This document shows, in pieces, positions 26,117 through 35,796 of a stretch of 64,000 nt of DNA. The DNA comes from CAVPTL01 sp963727235 (GTDB lineage: Bacteria > Actinomycetota > Thermoleophilia > Gaiellales > JAICJC01). Location of the stretch: NCBI GenBank assembly GCA_963727235.1, contig CAVSFZ010000010.1, positions 1-64,000 of the forward strand, in the 5' to 3' direction. Made by a program: the position numbers and the translations under genes. Position 1 is the first letter of the stretch, and each line of letters begins with the position of its first letter. Below the pieces are notes generated by a model. The model saw only the letters and a list, made by a program, of their open reading frames with translations. It was not told the origin of the DNA and searched no databases.

Positions 26117-28348
26117 ATGCCGGACAGCAGACGGGTGGCGCATACGACGAGTGCGGTGGCGCGAGCGTACGCCGCGGCCATTGTGAAGTTGCGCTTTGTC
26201 GTGATCGTGGTGTGGGCGGCGGTGGCGGTACTCGCCGCAACGCACCTTCCGTTGTTCGGATCGGCGGATGGGCCGATGGTTCAGCTGATCCCGACTGATT
26301 CTCCGGCGTTGCGGGCGATGGCGAAGTCTGTGCGGTTGTTTCGAATACCGGCCGGGTCGGAGTTTGCAGTGGTTCAGCACGACCCGGACGGGCTTTCTTC
26401 ACGCGCGCAGGCGGGCATCGTCCGCCAGGCGGTGCGAACCGATCGCGCGCCGGACGGCAGCCCACTCAGGTTCGCATTGCCGATACTCAACACCGCAAAG
26501 CTGTTCCCGTCTTCACGGCAGTCCAGCACGACAGCCGTCACGTTTCTGTACTTCGACGAGGGGCTTCCGGCGGCGACCCAGAACGACTTGGCCGGCGCCT
26601 ACGCTCGCAGAGCGGCGACTGAATCCGGAAGTGTGATGGGAGTTACCGGTGCGATCCCCGGCCAGCTTGCTCAAGGCACGATCATCGATCAAAACCTCAA
26701 TCGGGTGGAACTCGCAACGCTCGCGCTGATCGCAGTCATCATCCTGTTGGCCTACCGCTCCATCGGGTCGCCGCTGGTGGCGCTGGCCGGCATCGCGGTC
26801 GGCTTTCCAGTCACGGTCTGGGCGCTGGGTCAGCTGGAGGGCCGCTTCGGGCTCGGCGTACCGCAGGAGCTCGACCCGGTGGTGGTCGCGCTTCTGCTGG
26901 GAATCCTCACCGACTATACGATCTTCTTCCTTTCAGGCGTCCGCGGAAGGCTGTCCAAGGGGGATGACCGCCTCGCGGCGACACGAACAACCACCGCCGA
27001 GTTCACGCCGATCATCCTCACCAGCGCTGTAATCCTGAGTTGCGGATTGCTGGCCCTGTTGGTCTCCACGCTCGGGTTTTTCCGAGATCTCGGCCCAGCC
27101 TTGGCGCTCACGGTTGGGGTTGGACTGGTGGTATCAATCACGCTCATCCCTGCACTGATCGCCACATTTGGGGGCCTGGTGTTTTGGCCGCGCGCCCCAG
27201 TCGTGCCCGATTCGGAGCAGCTGCCGGCGCCCACTGCCAGGGTCAGCGGTCGCCTGCTCGCGCGCCGCTGGATCGCGTTGCCGGTCGCGACCCTGTGCCT
27301 CGCGGCACTCGGCGTTGCGGCGTGGCAGCTGCACGCATTGCAGCTGGGATTCGGACAGATCAGTGATCTACCGGCCGGCTCCGCACCGAAGGTCGCGGCG
27401 CACGCGGCGACCCGCGGGTTTGCGCCCGGCATCCTGCAACCCACTTCAGTTCTCATTCAGGCACCGGGAGTCGCTTCCACGCATCGCAGCAGGCTGGAGA
27501 AGATGCAGCAGCTGATCGGTGACCAGCCCGGCGTTGCAGCCACGATCGGCCCGCGTGACCAACCGACATCGCCCGGCCTCGGTGTCTTCTATGCGCCCAG
27601 CGCGGATGCGGCCCGGATCGTGGTGATCTTCGAGCACGACCCGTTGGGCGCGAGTGGAATCGAGGATCTCAAACATCTGCAATCGGCGATGCCCGAAATC
27701 ACTCGCCAGACCGGCCTCACGGGCACGCGGATCAGCTACGCGGGCGATACAGCACTCGCTGACGACACCGTCTCGGATATCCATAAGAACATGGTGCGAG
27801 TGGCTGCGGTGGTGCTGGTCGTGAATCTTCTGCTGCTGATCGCGTTTTTGCGCAGCCTGACCGCGCCGTTGTTCCTGCTCGGCTCAAGCACAATTGCGGT
27901 GGCAGCGTCACTTGGCCTGACCACGTGGATATTCCAGTCGTGGCTCGGCTACGGGCAACTCACGTACTACGTCCCGTTCGTCGTTTCGGTGCTTCTGATC
28001 TCGCTGGGCTCCGACTACAACATCTTCGTGGTAGGCCGCATCTGGCAAGAGGCCAGCCTGCGGCCGCTACGCGAAGCCATTGCGATTGCGGCGCCGGAAG
28101 CGTCGCGCGCGATCCGCGCCGCGGGCATCACGCTCGCAGCAAGCTTCGCCATTATCGCGATCATCCCCATCCGCTCGTTTCGCGAGATCGCCTTTGCAAT
28201 GGTGACGGGAATTCTGATCGAGACGTTCGTGGTGCGATCGCTGCTGGCACCCTCCTTGATCACGATCTTCGGCTACTTCAGCGGCTGGCCCGGGCGCCGG
28301 CTCCACGCCGGGGTTGACTCGCCGATCGGTCCGGTTGGCAGCGACTGA
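26117..28348 (+). CDS. MMPL-family RND transporter
   Basis: 743 residues from ATG 26117, 6 nt behind TACCTA (leaderless; an upstream in-frame start at 26084 is less likely). The topology is that of MmpL/hydrophobe exporters: one helix, a large outer domain, five helices, and this repeated. Conserved TM4-type blocks occur twice: GILTDYTIFFLSGVRGRLSK and LGSDYNIFVVGRIWQEA, whose Asp-Tyr pairs relay protons. Family members export lipids, glycolipids or drugs using the proton gradient. At about 745 residues it is a short, MmpS-independent type. The PLD-like lipid enzyme directly upstream fits a lipid-related role (inference). Confidence 0.9.
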   Translation: MPDSRRVAHTTSAVARAYAAAIVKLRFVVIVVWAAVAVLAATHLPLFGSADGPMVQLIPTDSPALRAMAKSVRLFRIPAGSEFAVVQHDPDGLSSRAQAGIVRQAVRTDRAPDGSPLRFALPILNTAKLFPSSRQSSTTAVTFLYFDEGLPAATQNDLAGAYARRAATESGSVMGVTGAIPGQLAQGTIIDQNLNRVELATLALIAVIILLAYRSIGSPLVALAGIAVGFPVTVWALGQLEGRFGLGVPQELDPVVVALLLGILTDYTIFFLSGVRGRLSKGDDRLAATRTTTAEFTPIILTSAVILSCGLLALLVSTLGFFRDLGPALALTVGVGLVVSITLIPALIATFGGLVFWPRAPVVPDSEQLPAPTARVSGRLLARRWIALPVATLCLAALGVAAWQLHALQLGFGQISDLPAGSAPKVAAHAATRGFAPGILQPTSVLIQAPGVASTHRSRLEKMQQLIGDQPGVAATIGPRDQPTSPGLGVFYAPSADAARIVVIFEHDPLGASGIEDLKHLQSAMPEITRQTGLTGTRISYAGDTALADDTVSDIHKNMVRVAAVVLVVNLLLLIAFLRSLTAPLFLLGSSTIAVAASLGLTTWIFQSWLGYGQLTYYVPFVVSVLLISLGSDYNIFVVGRIWQEASLRPLREAIAIAAPEASRAIRAAGITLAASFAIIAIIPIRSFREIAFAMVTGILIETFVVRSLLAPSLITIFGYFSGWPGRRLHAGVDSPIGPVGSD

Positions 28349-28403
28349 CGCGGTGACCCGAAACTGTTGAAGTAAACGCCGGAGTCGTTGATACAGTCAA
28401 ATC

Positions 28404-29480
28404 GTGGGGCGGTCGCGACGAGTGCTGATGTGGGTGGCCCTGGGCGGCGTGGCCTTGGGTGGCGGATCGGTGGGCGGGGCTGGTGCGGCGGCAACTCCCA
28501 CACTGACTCAGATGGTCGGTCAGCGACTGGTGATCGCGTTTCCCGGGACGACGGCCAACGGATGGCTGCGGGCGCGGATCCGAGAGGGTCAGATCGGTGG
28601 GGTGCTGCTGTTCTCGTCCAACGCGTCGTCGCCGGCTCAACTAACGGCACTCACCGCGTCGCTCCAGGCCGCGGCTCGCTCCGGCGGCCGGCCACCGCTC
28701 CTGATTGCCACCGATCAGGAGGGTGGCGAGGTCAAACGCATCCCGTGGGCGCCTCCGTACCGCTCGGCGTCCGAGCTCGGGACCCTGCCCGCCACCACCT
28801 CACTTGCGAGTGGTGCAGGCACCGGTCAAGCGCTTCACAAGCTGGGGGTGAATGTCGATCTCGCGCCGGTAACAGACGTGCCGGCGGGGCCCGGGGACTT
28901 CATCCAACGACAGCACCGTGCGTTTTCGACCAGCAGGTTCACGGTGGCAAACGATGCGGCCGCGTTTGCCAAAGGCCTCGAGCAGCGCGGGGTGTGGCCC
29001 GCACTCAAACACTTTCCCGGGCTCGGCCGTGCAACCGTGTCGACCGATTCAGCGCTCGTACGAATCTCCGCGTCGAAAGCCGCGATCCAAAACGCGCTTT
29101 TGCCCTACAAGGTCGCTCTTCGTCGCCGACTCGCGCCGCTGGTGATGCTGTCCACAGCCGTGTACACAAGCTACGACCGCCGGGCTGCGGCCTGGTCTCC
29201 GGTGATCATCACCCAGCTCTTGCGCGACCGGATCGGATTCACCGGGGTGACGATCACCGACTCGATGGATGCCGCCGCCGCAGTTCGGCACCAGTCTGTT
29301 GCCAGCGTGAGCCTCCGAAGCGCCAAGGCGGGCGCTGACATGATCCTGGTTACCGGAACTCAAGCCGAAAGCCAGGCGGTCTTTACGGATCTGCTGGATG
29401 CCGCCAAAACGGGTGCGCTACCCAAGGCCAACCTGATTGCGGCCTATAACCGCATCTCCGCACTCAAGAACCGGCTGTAG
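28404..29480 (+). CDS. Glycoside hydrolase family 3, N-acetylhexosaminidase-like
   Basis: 358 residues from GTG 28404, 6 nt behind TACAGT (leaderless). Residues 1-30 form a signal peptide (MGRSRRVLMWVALGGVALGG onward). The TIM barrel has LIATDQEGGEVKRI (substrate-binding DQEGG), KHFPGLGRATVSTD (the loop carrying the acid/base residues of NagZ-type enzymes, where the usual motif is KHFPGHGxxxxDSH) and VTITDSMDAAA, containing the nucleophile Asp. The usual loop His is replaced by Leu, and DSH by STD, so catalytic competence should be considered open. Role: hydrolysis of GlcNAc-containing polymers outside the cell. Confidence 0.8.
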   Translation: MGRSRRVLMWVALGGVALGGGSVGGAGAAATPTLTQMVGQRLVIAFPGTTANGWLRARIREGQIGGVLLFSSNASSPAQLTALTASLQAAARSGGRPPLLIATDQEGGEVKRIPWAPPYRSASELGTLPATTSLASGAGTGQALHKLGVNVDLAPVTDVPAGPGDFIQRQHRAFSTSRFTVANDAAAFAKGLEQRGVWPALKHFPGLGRATVSTDSALVRISASKAAIQNALLPYKVALRRRLAPLVMLSTAVYTSYDRRAAAWSPVIITQLLRDRIGFTGVTITDSMDAAAAVRHQSVASVSLRSAKAGADMILVTGTQAESQAVFTDLLDAAKTGALPKANLIAAYNRISALKNRL

Positions 29481-29492
29481 ATCCGCGGGAGT

Positions 29493-30323
29493 TCAGACGG
29501 TCACAGTTACCCGCAGGAAGGTCGCGGGGATCGAGGTGGCGCCCCCCGCGCCGGCGTTATGCTCGTTGAAGAGCGCCTCCAGCTCAGCGTGCAGCTCCGG
29601 CTCTCGGCCGTCGGCTGCCGCAGCGGCGTAGGCGTTCATGGTCGGGCCGTAGAAGTGCCTGAACAGATCGAGCAGCTCCGACGGCGTGCCTGCGAAGTTG
29701 AAGGTGTACGTGTCCCGCTCGAAGGCGATCCGATCGCGAGGGATCCCCGCATTCCCGAACCGCTCGGCCACGGTGTCCTCGGAACCCCACGTCATCGGGC
29801 TCACGAACCCGGCCGGCGGCGGCGGCGAGTATGAGGCGCTGATCCTGAGGATCTGGGCGACGAGGGTCGGGTCGTTGGGAATCCAGTTGCCCATCACGAT
29901 CCGTCCGCCCGGGCGGGTCACCCGGACCATCTCCCTGGCCACGTCGCCGGGCCTCGGCGCGAACATCGCACCGAAGATGCTGATGACCACGTCGAAGCTG
30001 TCATCCTCGATCCCGTCCAGGTGGGAAGCGTCACCCTGCTGGAACCTGCAGTTGGTCAAGCCGAGCGCCTTGGCCCGATCGTTTCCCGCAGCAACCAGGT
30101 TCTCGGCGATGTCGACCCCGAGGACGTTCGCGCCGAGCTGAGCGGCCGGCAGCGCGGTGGTTCCATCGCCGCAGCCGAGGTCGAGTACGTCCAAGCCGGC
30201 GGTGATGCCCACCGAGGCCATCAGCGCCTCGCCGCTGTCGCGCATGGTCGCAGCGATCTGGGTGAAGTCGCCCTTCTCCCAAAGCGCCTTGTTCGGGTTA
30301 CCGGGCTGATCGGTCATCGACAT
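29493..30323 (-). CDS. Class I SAM-dependent methyltransferase
   Basis: 276 residues from ATG 30323, 6 nt behind GGAGGTG. Motif I is VLDLGCGDGTTALPAA (SAM binding), followed by GVDIAENLV (motif post-I acidic residue), DDSFDVVISIFGAMFAPR (motif II) and VTRPGGRIVMGNW (motif III). It belongs to the UbiE/Methyltransf_11 type. Substrate is not predictable. Convergent with the GH3 gene at 13 bp. No operon partner. Confidence 0.9.
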   Translation of the reverse strand: MSMTDQPGNPNKALWEKGDFTQIAATMRDSGEALMASVGITAGLDVLDLGCGDGTTALPAAQLGANVLGVDIAENLVAAGNDRAKALGLTNCRFQQGDASHLDGIEDDSFDVVISIFGAMFAPRPGDVAREMVRVTRPGGRIVMGNWIPNDPTLVAQILRISASYSPPPPAGFVSPMTWGSEDTVAERFGNAGIPRDRIAFERDTYTFNFAGTPSELLDLFRHFYGPTMNAYAAAAADGREPELHAELEALFNEHNAGAGGATSIPATFLRVTVTV

Positions 30324-30697
30324 GGCGGGCACCTCCGTGTTGTGGCTGATCGATCCGTTTCCAGTCTAAGCGGTCACGGCTGCCGGATCGCGGGGGACGG
30401 GGATCTCGTCCGGCGCTGGAGCCGCTTCCCGAGTGGGCGCAGGCTCATGCCCGCCCGCCGCCGTTCCCGGTTGCGGAGCGGGGTCGCGGGGGCGTGGGAC
30501 AACGCCGAGAACCGGACCGACACCAAACCAATCGCTCGTACTGAGCAGTGTGACCAACCTCCGAGGGACTCCATTGGGACGTACTGGACATGCTGTGAAG
30601 AATCCCTACTGAGGTTGCGCGCGATCGGATTGCCGGAAGGCGCTTCTAAAGAATTCACGCAGTTTCTTTAGAAGCCACCGGTCTTCTAAACAACACT
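30324..30697. other. Intergenic with an inverted repeat
   Basis: No supported gene. At 30643-30674 a perfect 11-bp inverted repeat (CTTCTAAAGAA / TTCTTTAGAAG, 10-nt loop) lies 24 nt downstream of the sulfotransferase stop. The first eight bases recur once more at 30683-30690. Confidence 0.5.
30643..30674 (-). terminator. Hairpin downstream of the sulfotransferase gene
   Basis: CTTCTAAAGAA-(10 nt)-TTCTTTAGAAG, a perfect AT-rich 11-bp stem just after the sulfotransferase stop codon. Its low GC is unusual for terminators here, so it could instead be a protein-binding site. Confidence 0.45.
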
Positions 30698-31330
30698 TCA
30701 GGTGCCGTCCAGCCCCACCATCGAACGGAAATCGGATGTCGTGTTGGTGTGGGGAAACGGTTCTGACGGCACCGGCAGGTGCAGGGCGGCGCAGATCAGC
30801 TCCCAGCCGTCGCCCGGCCGCCATTCCAGCAATCGCTCGGAGGGCACCTCCGCCCGCACGGCTGCGTTGTGCTGCTCGTAGGCCGCCATCGCCAGGGCGG
30901 GATCGGTCATGTCGGTTGCAAACGTGGTCTCGACCAGCTCTCTGACCATCTTTCGCTGGCGCGCCAGTTCGGGCTTGTCGGCGGGCACCGGCTGCAGCAT
31001 CGTCGGCACCAGCGTGCGCTCGACGCTCCGCCACCAGGCCTCGGGGCTCTCACGTACCGACAGAAGTACCAGCGCATCGGGGTGAGCGGCTGCCAGTTCG
31101 CGCCAGAACGCGCTGGCGGGCCAGTCGACAAGTGCCACGAAGCCCTCCGGGAAGGTGTTCCAGTCGGGCATCTCGCCTCTGGCCGCCGCCCACCAGACGT
31201 CCACGTCCTGGGGGCGATCCGACACCACCATCATGTGGTAACAAGGGCCGCCGAGCAGCTGCTCCAGCGCCACCTTCAGCGAGTTCGTGCCCGTGCGTCC
31301 CAGTCCGGCTCCAACCACTTTCACTGCCAC
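30698..31330 (-). CDS. Sulfotransferase family protein
   Basis: 210 residues from GTG 31330 behind GAGAGGAG. The N-terminal motif VVGAGLGRTGTNSLKVALEQ is the 5'-phosphosulfate (PAPS) binding loop of the Sulfotransfer_4 / P-loop sulfotransferase group. HMMVVSDRP, VALVDWPASAFWRELAAAHP and LVLLSVRESPEAWWRS match the conserved core with the 3'-phosphate-binding Arg/Ser. It transfers sulfate from PAPS to an unknown acceptor. Divergent from the beta-helix protein gene. Confidence 0.85.
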   Translation of the reverse strand: MAVKVVGAGLGRTGTNSLKVALEQLLGGPCYHMMVVSDRPQDVDVWWAAARGEMPDWNTFPEGFVALVDWPASAFWRELAAAHPDALVLLSVRESPEAWWRSVERTLVPTMLQPVPADKPELARQRKMVRELVETTFATDMTDPALAMAAYEQHNAAVRAEVPSERLLEWRPGDGWELICAALHLPVPSEPFPHTNTTSDFRSMVGLDGT

Positions 31331-31402
31331 GATGCTCCTCTCTCGGGGAGCCGATCCTACCGCCCGCACACGTCCGCCTGTCGTCGAGCACTGCTATCGT
31401 CT

Positions 31403-32932
31403 TTGCGCTCCTTTGTTGGAATCGCCACGAGAGGTTGGTCAACACTGCGCACCAGGGTTGGGTGGGCGAGTCGGTCTCGGTGCAGCGGCCGCCGAGTGGC
31501 GTTCGCGTGCATGACCGCGGTCGCGGTCGCAGGCGGTCTGGCGCCCGGTGCCCAGGCCCGCGCCGCCCAGACCTCGACGACCCGGTCACGCGTCCAGTAC
31601 GTCTCCTCCGACGCGGGGTTCGAAGCGGCGGTGGCGGCTGATTCCGGCGTCGGCGGCACGATCGTGCTGCTGCCCCATCGGTACACCGGCACGCTGGTGG
31701 TCGGCCTGCGTGGCACGGCACTGCTGCGGATCGTGGGGTCGGCTCGCTCCCCCGTCCAGTCTCTGCTGCTCGATCACACGCAGTCGGTGACCGTGCGTGG
31801 CCTGACCGTGCGTCCGATGGGGCACAACGCCGGGGTGCTCGCACTCCGATCGCGGCGGCTGGTGTTCCGGGACATGACCTTCACCGCCCAGGGGACGCCG
31901 TACAAGGTCTCGCTCGACCTCAACCACTCCAATCACGTGATGGTGCGAGACAACGCGTTTTCGCACTGCGGCGACAACACCCCCGAGTGGTCGATGTGCC
32001 TCTACCCGCGGTACGCGTCCTCGCTGATCGTTCAGCACAACCTGTTCCACGACTGCTGGGGATGCGATTTCATCCACGGCCGCGCCGGCTCGTTCTTCAC
32101 CGTGCGCGGCAACCGCTTCATGCGCGCTCTGAAGTGCAAGGAGCGGTGGGTCAAGTGCGGGCACTCAGACCTGATCGAGCTGTTCGGGGCCAACCACATG
32201 ACGGTCACCAGGAACGTGTTCGGTGTGAACCAGGTGGGCGGCGCACAGCTGTACATGACCAACGCGGTCGATCACGTGCGGGTGATCGACAATCTCTTCT
32301 GGCGTACCGATCCCAAGGCTCCGGGAGTGGTGCCGCGGGTTGGAGTGCTGGTGGGTGGGCGGATCACTCCGCGGATTCCCCATGACGTCGTGATCGAGGA
32401 CAACACCATCCTCTCGGGGAAGCCGTTGCCCGACCAGGACTGCTATCCCAAGTGCCCTAATCACAACGCCTCGTCGATCGTGCTCAGCATTCGCTACCGG
32501 GCTTTGCCGATCGCTCAGCGCCCGGTGATTGCAAACAACGTGATCGGCCGGCTGCTTGCGCCCGGTCTGGTCTGCCCACTGGCCCGTGTGTCGGTCGGAA
32601 ACGTTGTCGCCGTGGGCACCGCCTGCGGCGTCGGCGACGTGACCGCTGCCCCGCTGCTCGACGCACACGATCGGCCGACAGCCGCGTCGGTCGCCCTGAT
32701 CGATCGGGGCGATCCCCGCTTCTCGGCGCCCCTCGATCTGCGGTCGCACGCGCGCGTCGGCCGACCGGACGTCGGTGCCTACGAGTTCGTGCCGGCGTGC
32801 TCGGCGCCGATGCAGTGCACGAGTCTCACGCCGCTGCCCGACCCATTGGCGGGCTGTGGCGGCGGGGCGGGCGGCACGATGGCGGCGCTGAGCAGCTGGG
32901 AGGAACCCGTCTGCTGGACGATCCGGGCCTGA
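31403..32932 (+). CDS. Secreted right-handed beta-helix protein
   Basis: About 509 residues. The start is uncertain: TTG 31403 gives a long basic n-region (MRSFVGIATRGWSTL...CSGRR) before the hydrophobic stretch VAFACMTAVAVAGGLAPGAQ; GTG 31496 begins just at the hydrophobic core. The mature part has repeated coils of parallel beta-helix type (LLDHTQSVTVRGLTVRPMGH, RRLVFRDMTFTAQG, NHVMVRDNAFSHCG, SSLIVQHNLFHDCW, FFTVRGNRFMRALK, NHMTVTRNVFGVN). Cysteines are frequent, as in disulfide-bonded exported proteins. Folds of this type are polysaccharide lyases, epimerases or binding proteins; catalytic residues are not evident. Divergent from the sulfotransferase gene. Confidence 0.75.
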   Translation: MRSFVGIATRGWSTLRTRVGWASRSRCSGRRVAFACMTAVAVAGGLAPGAQARAAQTSTTRSRVQYVSSDAGFEAAVAADSGVGGTIVLLPHRYTGTLVVGLRGTALLRIVGSARSPVQSLLLDHTQSVTVRGLTVRPMGHNAGVLALRSRRLVFRDMTFTAQGTPYKVSLDLNHSNHVMVRDNAFSHCGDNTPEWSMCLYPRYASSLIVQHNLFHDCWGCDFIHGRAGSFFTVRGNRFMRALKCKERWVKCGHSDLIELFGANHMTVTRNVFGVNQVGGAQLYMTNAVDHVRVIDNLFWRTDPKAPGVVPRVGVLVGGRITPRIPHDVVIEDNTILSGKPLPDQDCYPKCPNHNASSIVLSIRYRALPIAQRPVIANNVIGRLLAPGLVCPLARVSVGNVVAVGTACGVGDVTAAPLLDAHDRPTAASVALIDRGDPRFSAPLDLRSHARVGRPDVGAYEFVPACSAPMQCTSLTPLPDPLAGCGGGAGGTMAALSSWEEPVCWTIRA

Positions 32933-32954
32933 GCTGGGGGTTTATGATCGCTGG

Positions 32955-35714
32955 GTGGCGCTCTACGACCGTGAGGCAGAGTGCGCGCTGATCGATCGGC
33001 TGATCGAGGATGCCGGAGCCGGTCGTAGTGTCGTGCTCGTGGTGCGCGGCGATCCGGGGATCGGCAAGTCCAGCCTGATCGAGTACGCGACCGGCCGTGC
33101 CGGTGGTTCGGTGGTGCTCGCGTGCCGCGGGTTCGAGGCCGAGTCCCAGCTCGCCTTCGCCGGTCTCGGCGATCTGCTGCGGCCACTCACCGAGTATCTG
33201 GACGTGTTGCCCGAAGCGCAGAGGGCCGCACTCGAGGGCGTGCTCTCGGTGGGCCCGCCGGCGGTGGCCGACCGCCTCACCCTCAACGTCGGAGTGCTGA
33301 GCCTGTTGGCCGCCGCGGCGGAACACACGCCGCTCCTGCTCACGGTCGACGATGCCCACTGGCTGGATGCAGCTTCGCTCGAGGCGCTGGCGTTTGCGGC
33401 TCGCAGGCTCGAGGCTGACCGGATCGCGATGCTGGTGGCGGTGCGCTCCGGTGAACAGGTGGCATTCACCACCGATCGGTTCGAGCTCATCGAGCTCCAG
33501 CCGATCGGCCCCGCCGCAGCGCGCCGGCTGCTGACCGAGAGTGCCGACTCCACGCCGGCCTTCGTGGATCGGGTGATCGAGCTGGCAGGCGGGAATCCCT
33601 TGGCGGTGATCGAGCTTGCCCGGCATCTGGACGCCGAACCCGACCTGCTGGATCACGTCCAGCTTCCGGCCGGCCGGGTCCAGCAGGCGTTCATGAGCCG
33701 GGTGCTGGCGCTTCCCGACGCGATGCGGCGGGCGCTGGTCGTGGCGGCGGCCGCGGCTGATACCGACGCGTTGCTGCTGGGTCGGGCGCTGGCGGTGCAT
33801 CAGCTGGAGCTGGTCGCGTTGGAGCCCGCCGAGGCGGCCGGCCTGATCAGATTCGCGGCCGGTGGCGTGGAGTTCACACACCCGCTGGTGCGGGCGGCCG
33901 TCTACGCCGCCGCCGAACCGGCCCAGCGCAGGGCGGCCCATGCCGCGGTCGCTGCGGCGATGGCCGAGCCGGAATACGAGGATGCCCGGGCCTGGCACCT
34001 GGCCGAGGCCGCCGTCGAACCGGACGACGAGGTGGCCGATGCGTTGGAGCGTTCTGCCGACCGCGCCCGCCTGATCGGCGGGTATGCGACGGCGGTCGGG
34101 GTGCTGCAGCGCTCGGCGGCGCTCTCGCCAAAGCCGCCCGATCGAGCCCGGCGACTGCTGGCAGCCGCCGAGATGGCGTACTCCGGCGGCGACAGTGCGG
34201 CGGCGCGGGCGTTGATCACCACCGCCTCTCGCGGAGTCACCGACACCGCCGGGCTGGCCACCATCGAGCATCTGCTGGGGCGGGTCGAGGCTCGAGGCGG
34301 CTCGCCCACCCTCGCCTACGACCTGTTTCGCTCTGCGGCCGACCGGATGGAGCCCACCAGCCGGGTACCGGCGGCGCTGTCGCTGGTGGAGGCGGTCGAG
34401 CAGTGCATTCGCGCCGGTCTTCCGGCTCGTGGCCTGGAGACGGCGGAGCGGGCGATAGACCTGATCGACGATGCCGATAGTCCCGTGGGAGTGTTTGCGA
34501 CCCTCGGCCGGGCGGCGTCGTGCATCTTCCTGGGAGACTCGGCCACGGCATCGGCGCTGATCGCCGACGCAGCCGCGGCCGCCGACGCCGCCGCTCTGGA
34601 CGAGCAGCTGCGGGCCTACCTGGGGATGGTGCTGGCGTTTGACGAGCAGTTCGATCCCGCCCGCGAGGTGCTGGCGCCGCTGGTCGATCAGGCTCGCGGG
34701 CTGAGCGCCACCGGGCGGCTGGTGTTCCCGCTGATCTCGCTCGGCTGGATCGATCGCGAGCTGGGACGCTGGCCCCAGGCGACGGCAGAGCTGAGCGAGG
34801 CCGCCCAGATCGCCGCCGAAAGCGGCCGCGCCAACGACGAATGCTGGGGGCTCAGCGTGCTCGCCTGGATCGAGGCCGTGCGCGGCCAACGCGACGCCTG
34901 CATCGCGCATTGCCGGCGGCAGCTTGACCTCCACGAGCTGCTCGGCCTGCCCTATCAGCTGGCGGCGGCCGAGGCAGCGCTGGGGGTATCGGAGCTGGGG
35001 CAGGGCAACGCCGCCCCTGCCGTCGAGCACCTCGAGCGTGCGGTTGCCGCCAAGCGCGATCACGGCTACTGCGACGCCACCACCCATCCGCGGGTGACGC
35101 CCGACCTGGTCGAGGCGTACGTGCGGGTGGGCCGCGTCGCCGACGCCGAAGCGGTGTTCGAGACGTTCGAGGCCGATGCCCGATCGGCCGGCCGGCCGTC
35201 GGCACTGGCGCTGGCCGCTCGCTGCCGGGGACTGATTGCGGCCGAGGCGGAGTTCGATCCGGCCATGACCGAGGCGCTGGAGTATCACGCCGACGTGCCC
35301 GACCCGTTTGCCCGTGCCCGCACCGAGCTCTGCTTCGGCGAGCTGCTGCGGCGCGGGCGTCAGCGGGAGCGTTCCCGGCCGATGCTGCGCGCCGCACTCG
35401 AGACCTTCGAGGCGCTCGGCGCCGAGCCATGGGCCGAGCGCGCCCGAACAGAGCTCCAGGCCAGCGGGGCGACGCTCCGCCGCCGTGACGACGAGGCGTC
35501 CAATGATCTCACTCCCCAGGAGTGGCAGATCGCCGCTCTGGTCGCCCAGGGCCTGACCAACAAGGAGGTGGGCACCCGCGCCTTCATCAGTCCCAAGACG
35601 GTCGAGGCCCATCTCACCCACATCTACGCCAAGCTCGGCGTGCGCTCGCGGGCGGCACTCGCGCACGCCCTGCCGGGATTGCAATCGGACGCCCAGGAGG
35701 CGGCCGGCGCCTGA
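32955..35714 (+). CDS. LAL-type LuxR transcriptional regulator (AAA ATPase)
   Basis: 919 residues from GTG 32955, 6 nt behind TATGAT (leaderless). The N-terminal ATPase has Walker A GDPGIGKSS (about residues 32-40) and Walker B-like LLLTVDDAHWLD. A long helical-repeat middle part follows (many Ala/Leu-rich TPR-like pairs). The C-terminus is a LuxR HTH: LTPQEWQIAALVAQGLTNKE, AFISPKTVEAHLTHIYAKLG. This is the large ATP-binding LuxR (LAL/MalT-like) class, in which an inducer and ATP drive oligomerisation and activation. No obvious target cluster is adjacent. A hairpin follows the stop. Confidence 0.93.
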   Translation: MALYDREAECALIDRLIEDAGAGRSVVLVVRGDPGIGKSSLIEYATGRAGGSVVLACRGFEAESQLAFAGLGDLLRPLTEYLDVLPEAQRAALEGVLSVGPPAVADRLTLNVGVLSLLAAAAEHTPLLLTVDDAHWLDAASLEALAFAARRLEADRIAMLVAVRSGEQVAFTTDRFELIELQPIGPAAARRLLTESADSTPAFVDRVIELAGGNPLAVIELARHLDAEPDLLDHVQLPAGRVQQAFMSRVLALPDAMRRALVVAAAAADTDALLLGRALAVHQLELVALEPAEAAGLIRFAAGGVEFTHPLVRAAVYAAAEPAQRRAAHAAVAAAMAEPEYEDARAWHLAEAAVEPDDEVADALERSADRARLIGGYATAVGVLQRSAALSPKPPDRARRLLAAAEMAYSGGDSAAARALITTASRGVTDTAGLATIEHLLGRVEARGGSPTLAYDLFRSAADRMEPTSRVPAALSLVEAVEQCIRAGLPARGLETAERAIDLIDDADSPVGVFATLGRAASCIFLGDSATASALIADAAAAADAAALDEQLRAYLGMVLAFDEQFDPAREVLAPLVDQARGLSATGRLVFPLISLGWIDRELGRWPQATAELSEAAQIAAESGRANDECWGLSVLAWIEAVRGQRDACIAHCRRQLDLHELLGLPYQLAAAEAALGVSELGQGNAAPAVEHLERAVAAKRDHGYCDATTHPRVTPDLVEAYVRVGRVADAEAVFETFEADARSAGRPSALALAARCRGLIAAEAEFDPAMTEALEYHADVPDPFARARTELCFGELLRRGRQRERSRPMLRAALETFEALGAEPWAERARTELQASGATLRRRDDEASNDLTPQEWQIAALVAQGLTNKEVGTRAFISPKTVEAHLTHIYAKLGVRSRAALAHALPGLQSDAQEAAGA

Positions 35715-35729
35715 GAGCACTGCGACGAT

Positions 35730-35749
35730 GCGAGGTATCAATACCTCGC
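35730..35749 (+). terminator. Hairpin after the LAL regulator gene
   Basis: GCGAGGTAT-CA-ATACCTCGC, a perfect 9-bp stem 15 nt beyond the stop codon. The two-base loop is very tight, so in vivo it would open by a pair or two. Confidence 0.5.
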
Positions 35750-35796
35750 CTGTCGGTGTACTATCGAGTTCCAGCCCAACTTTCGAAAGGCATCAG

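Noticed and set aside
32826..35741. 971-codon minus-strand frame opposite the LAL regulator
   Set aside because: Composition (Gly/Arg/Gln/His-rich, no motifs) is that of a codon-bias shadow; the + strand protein has clear ATPase and LuxR domains.
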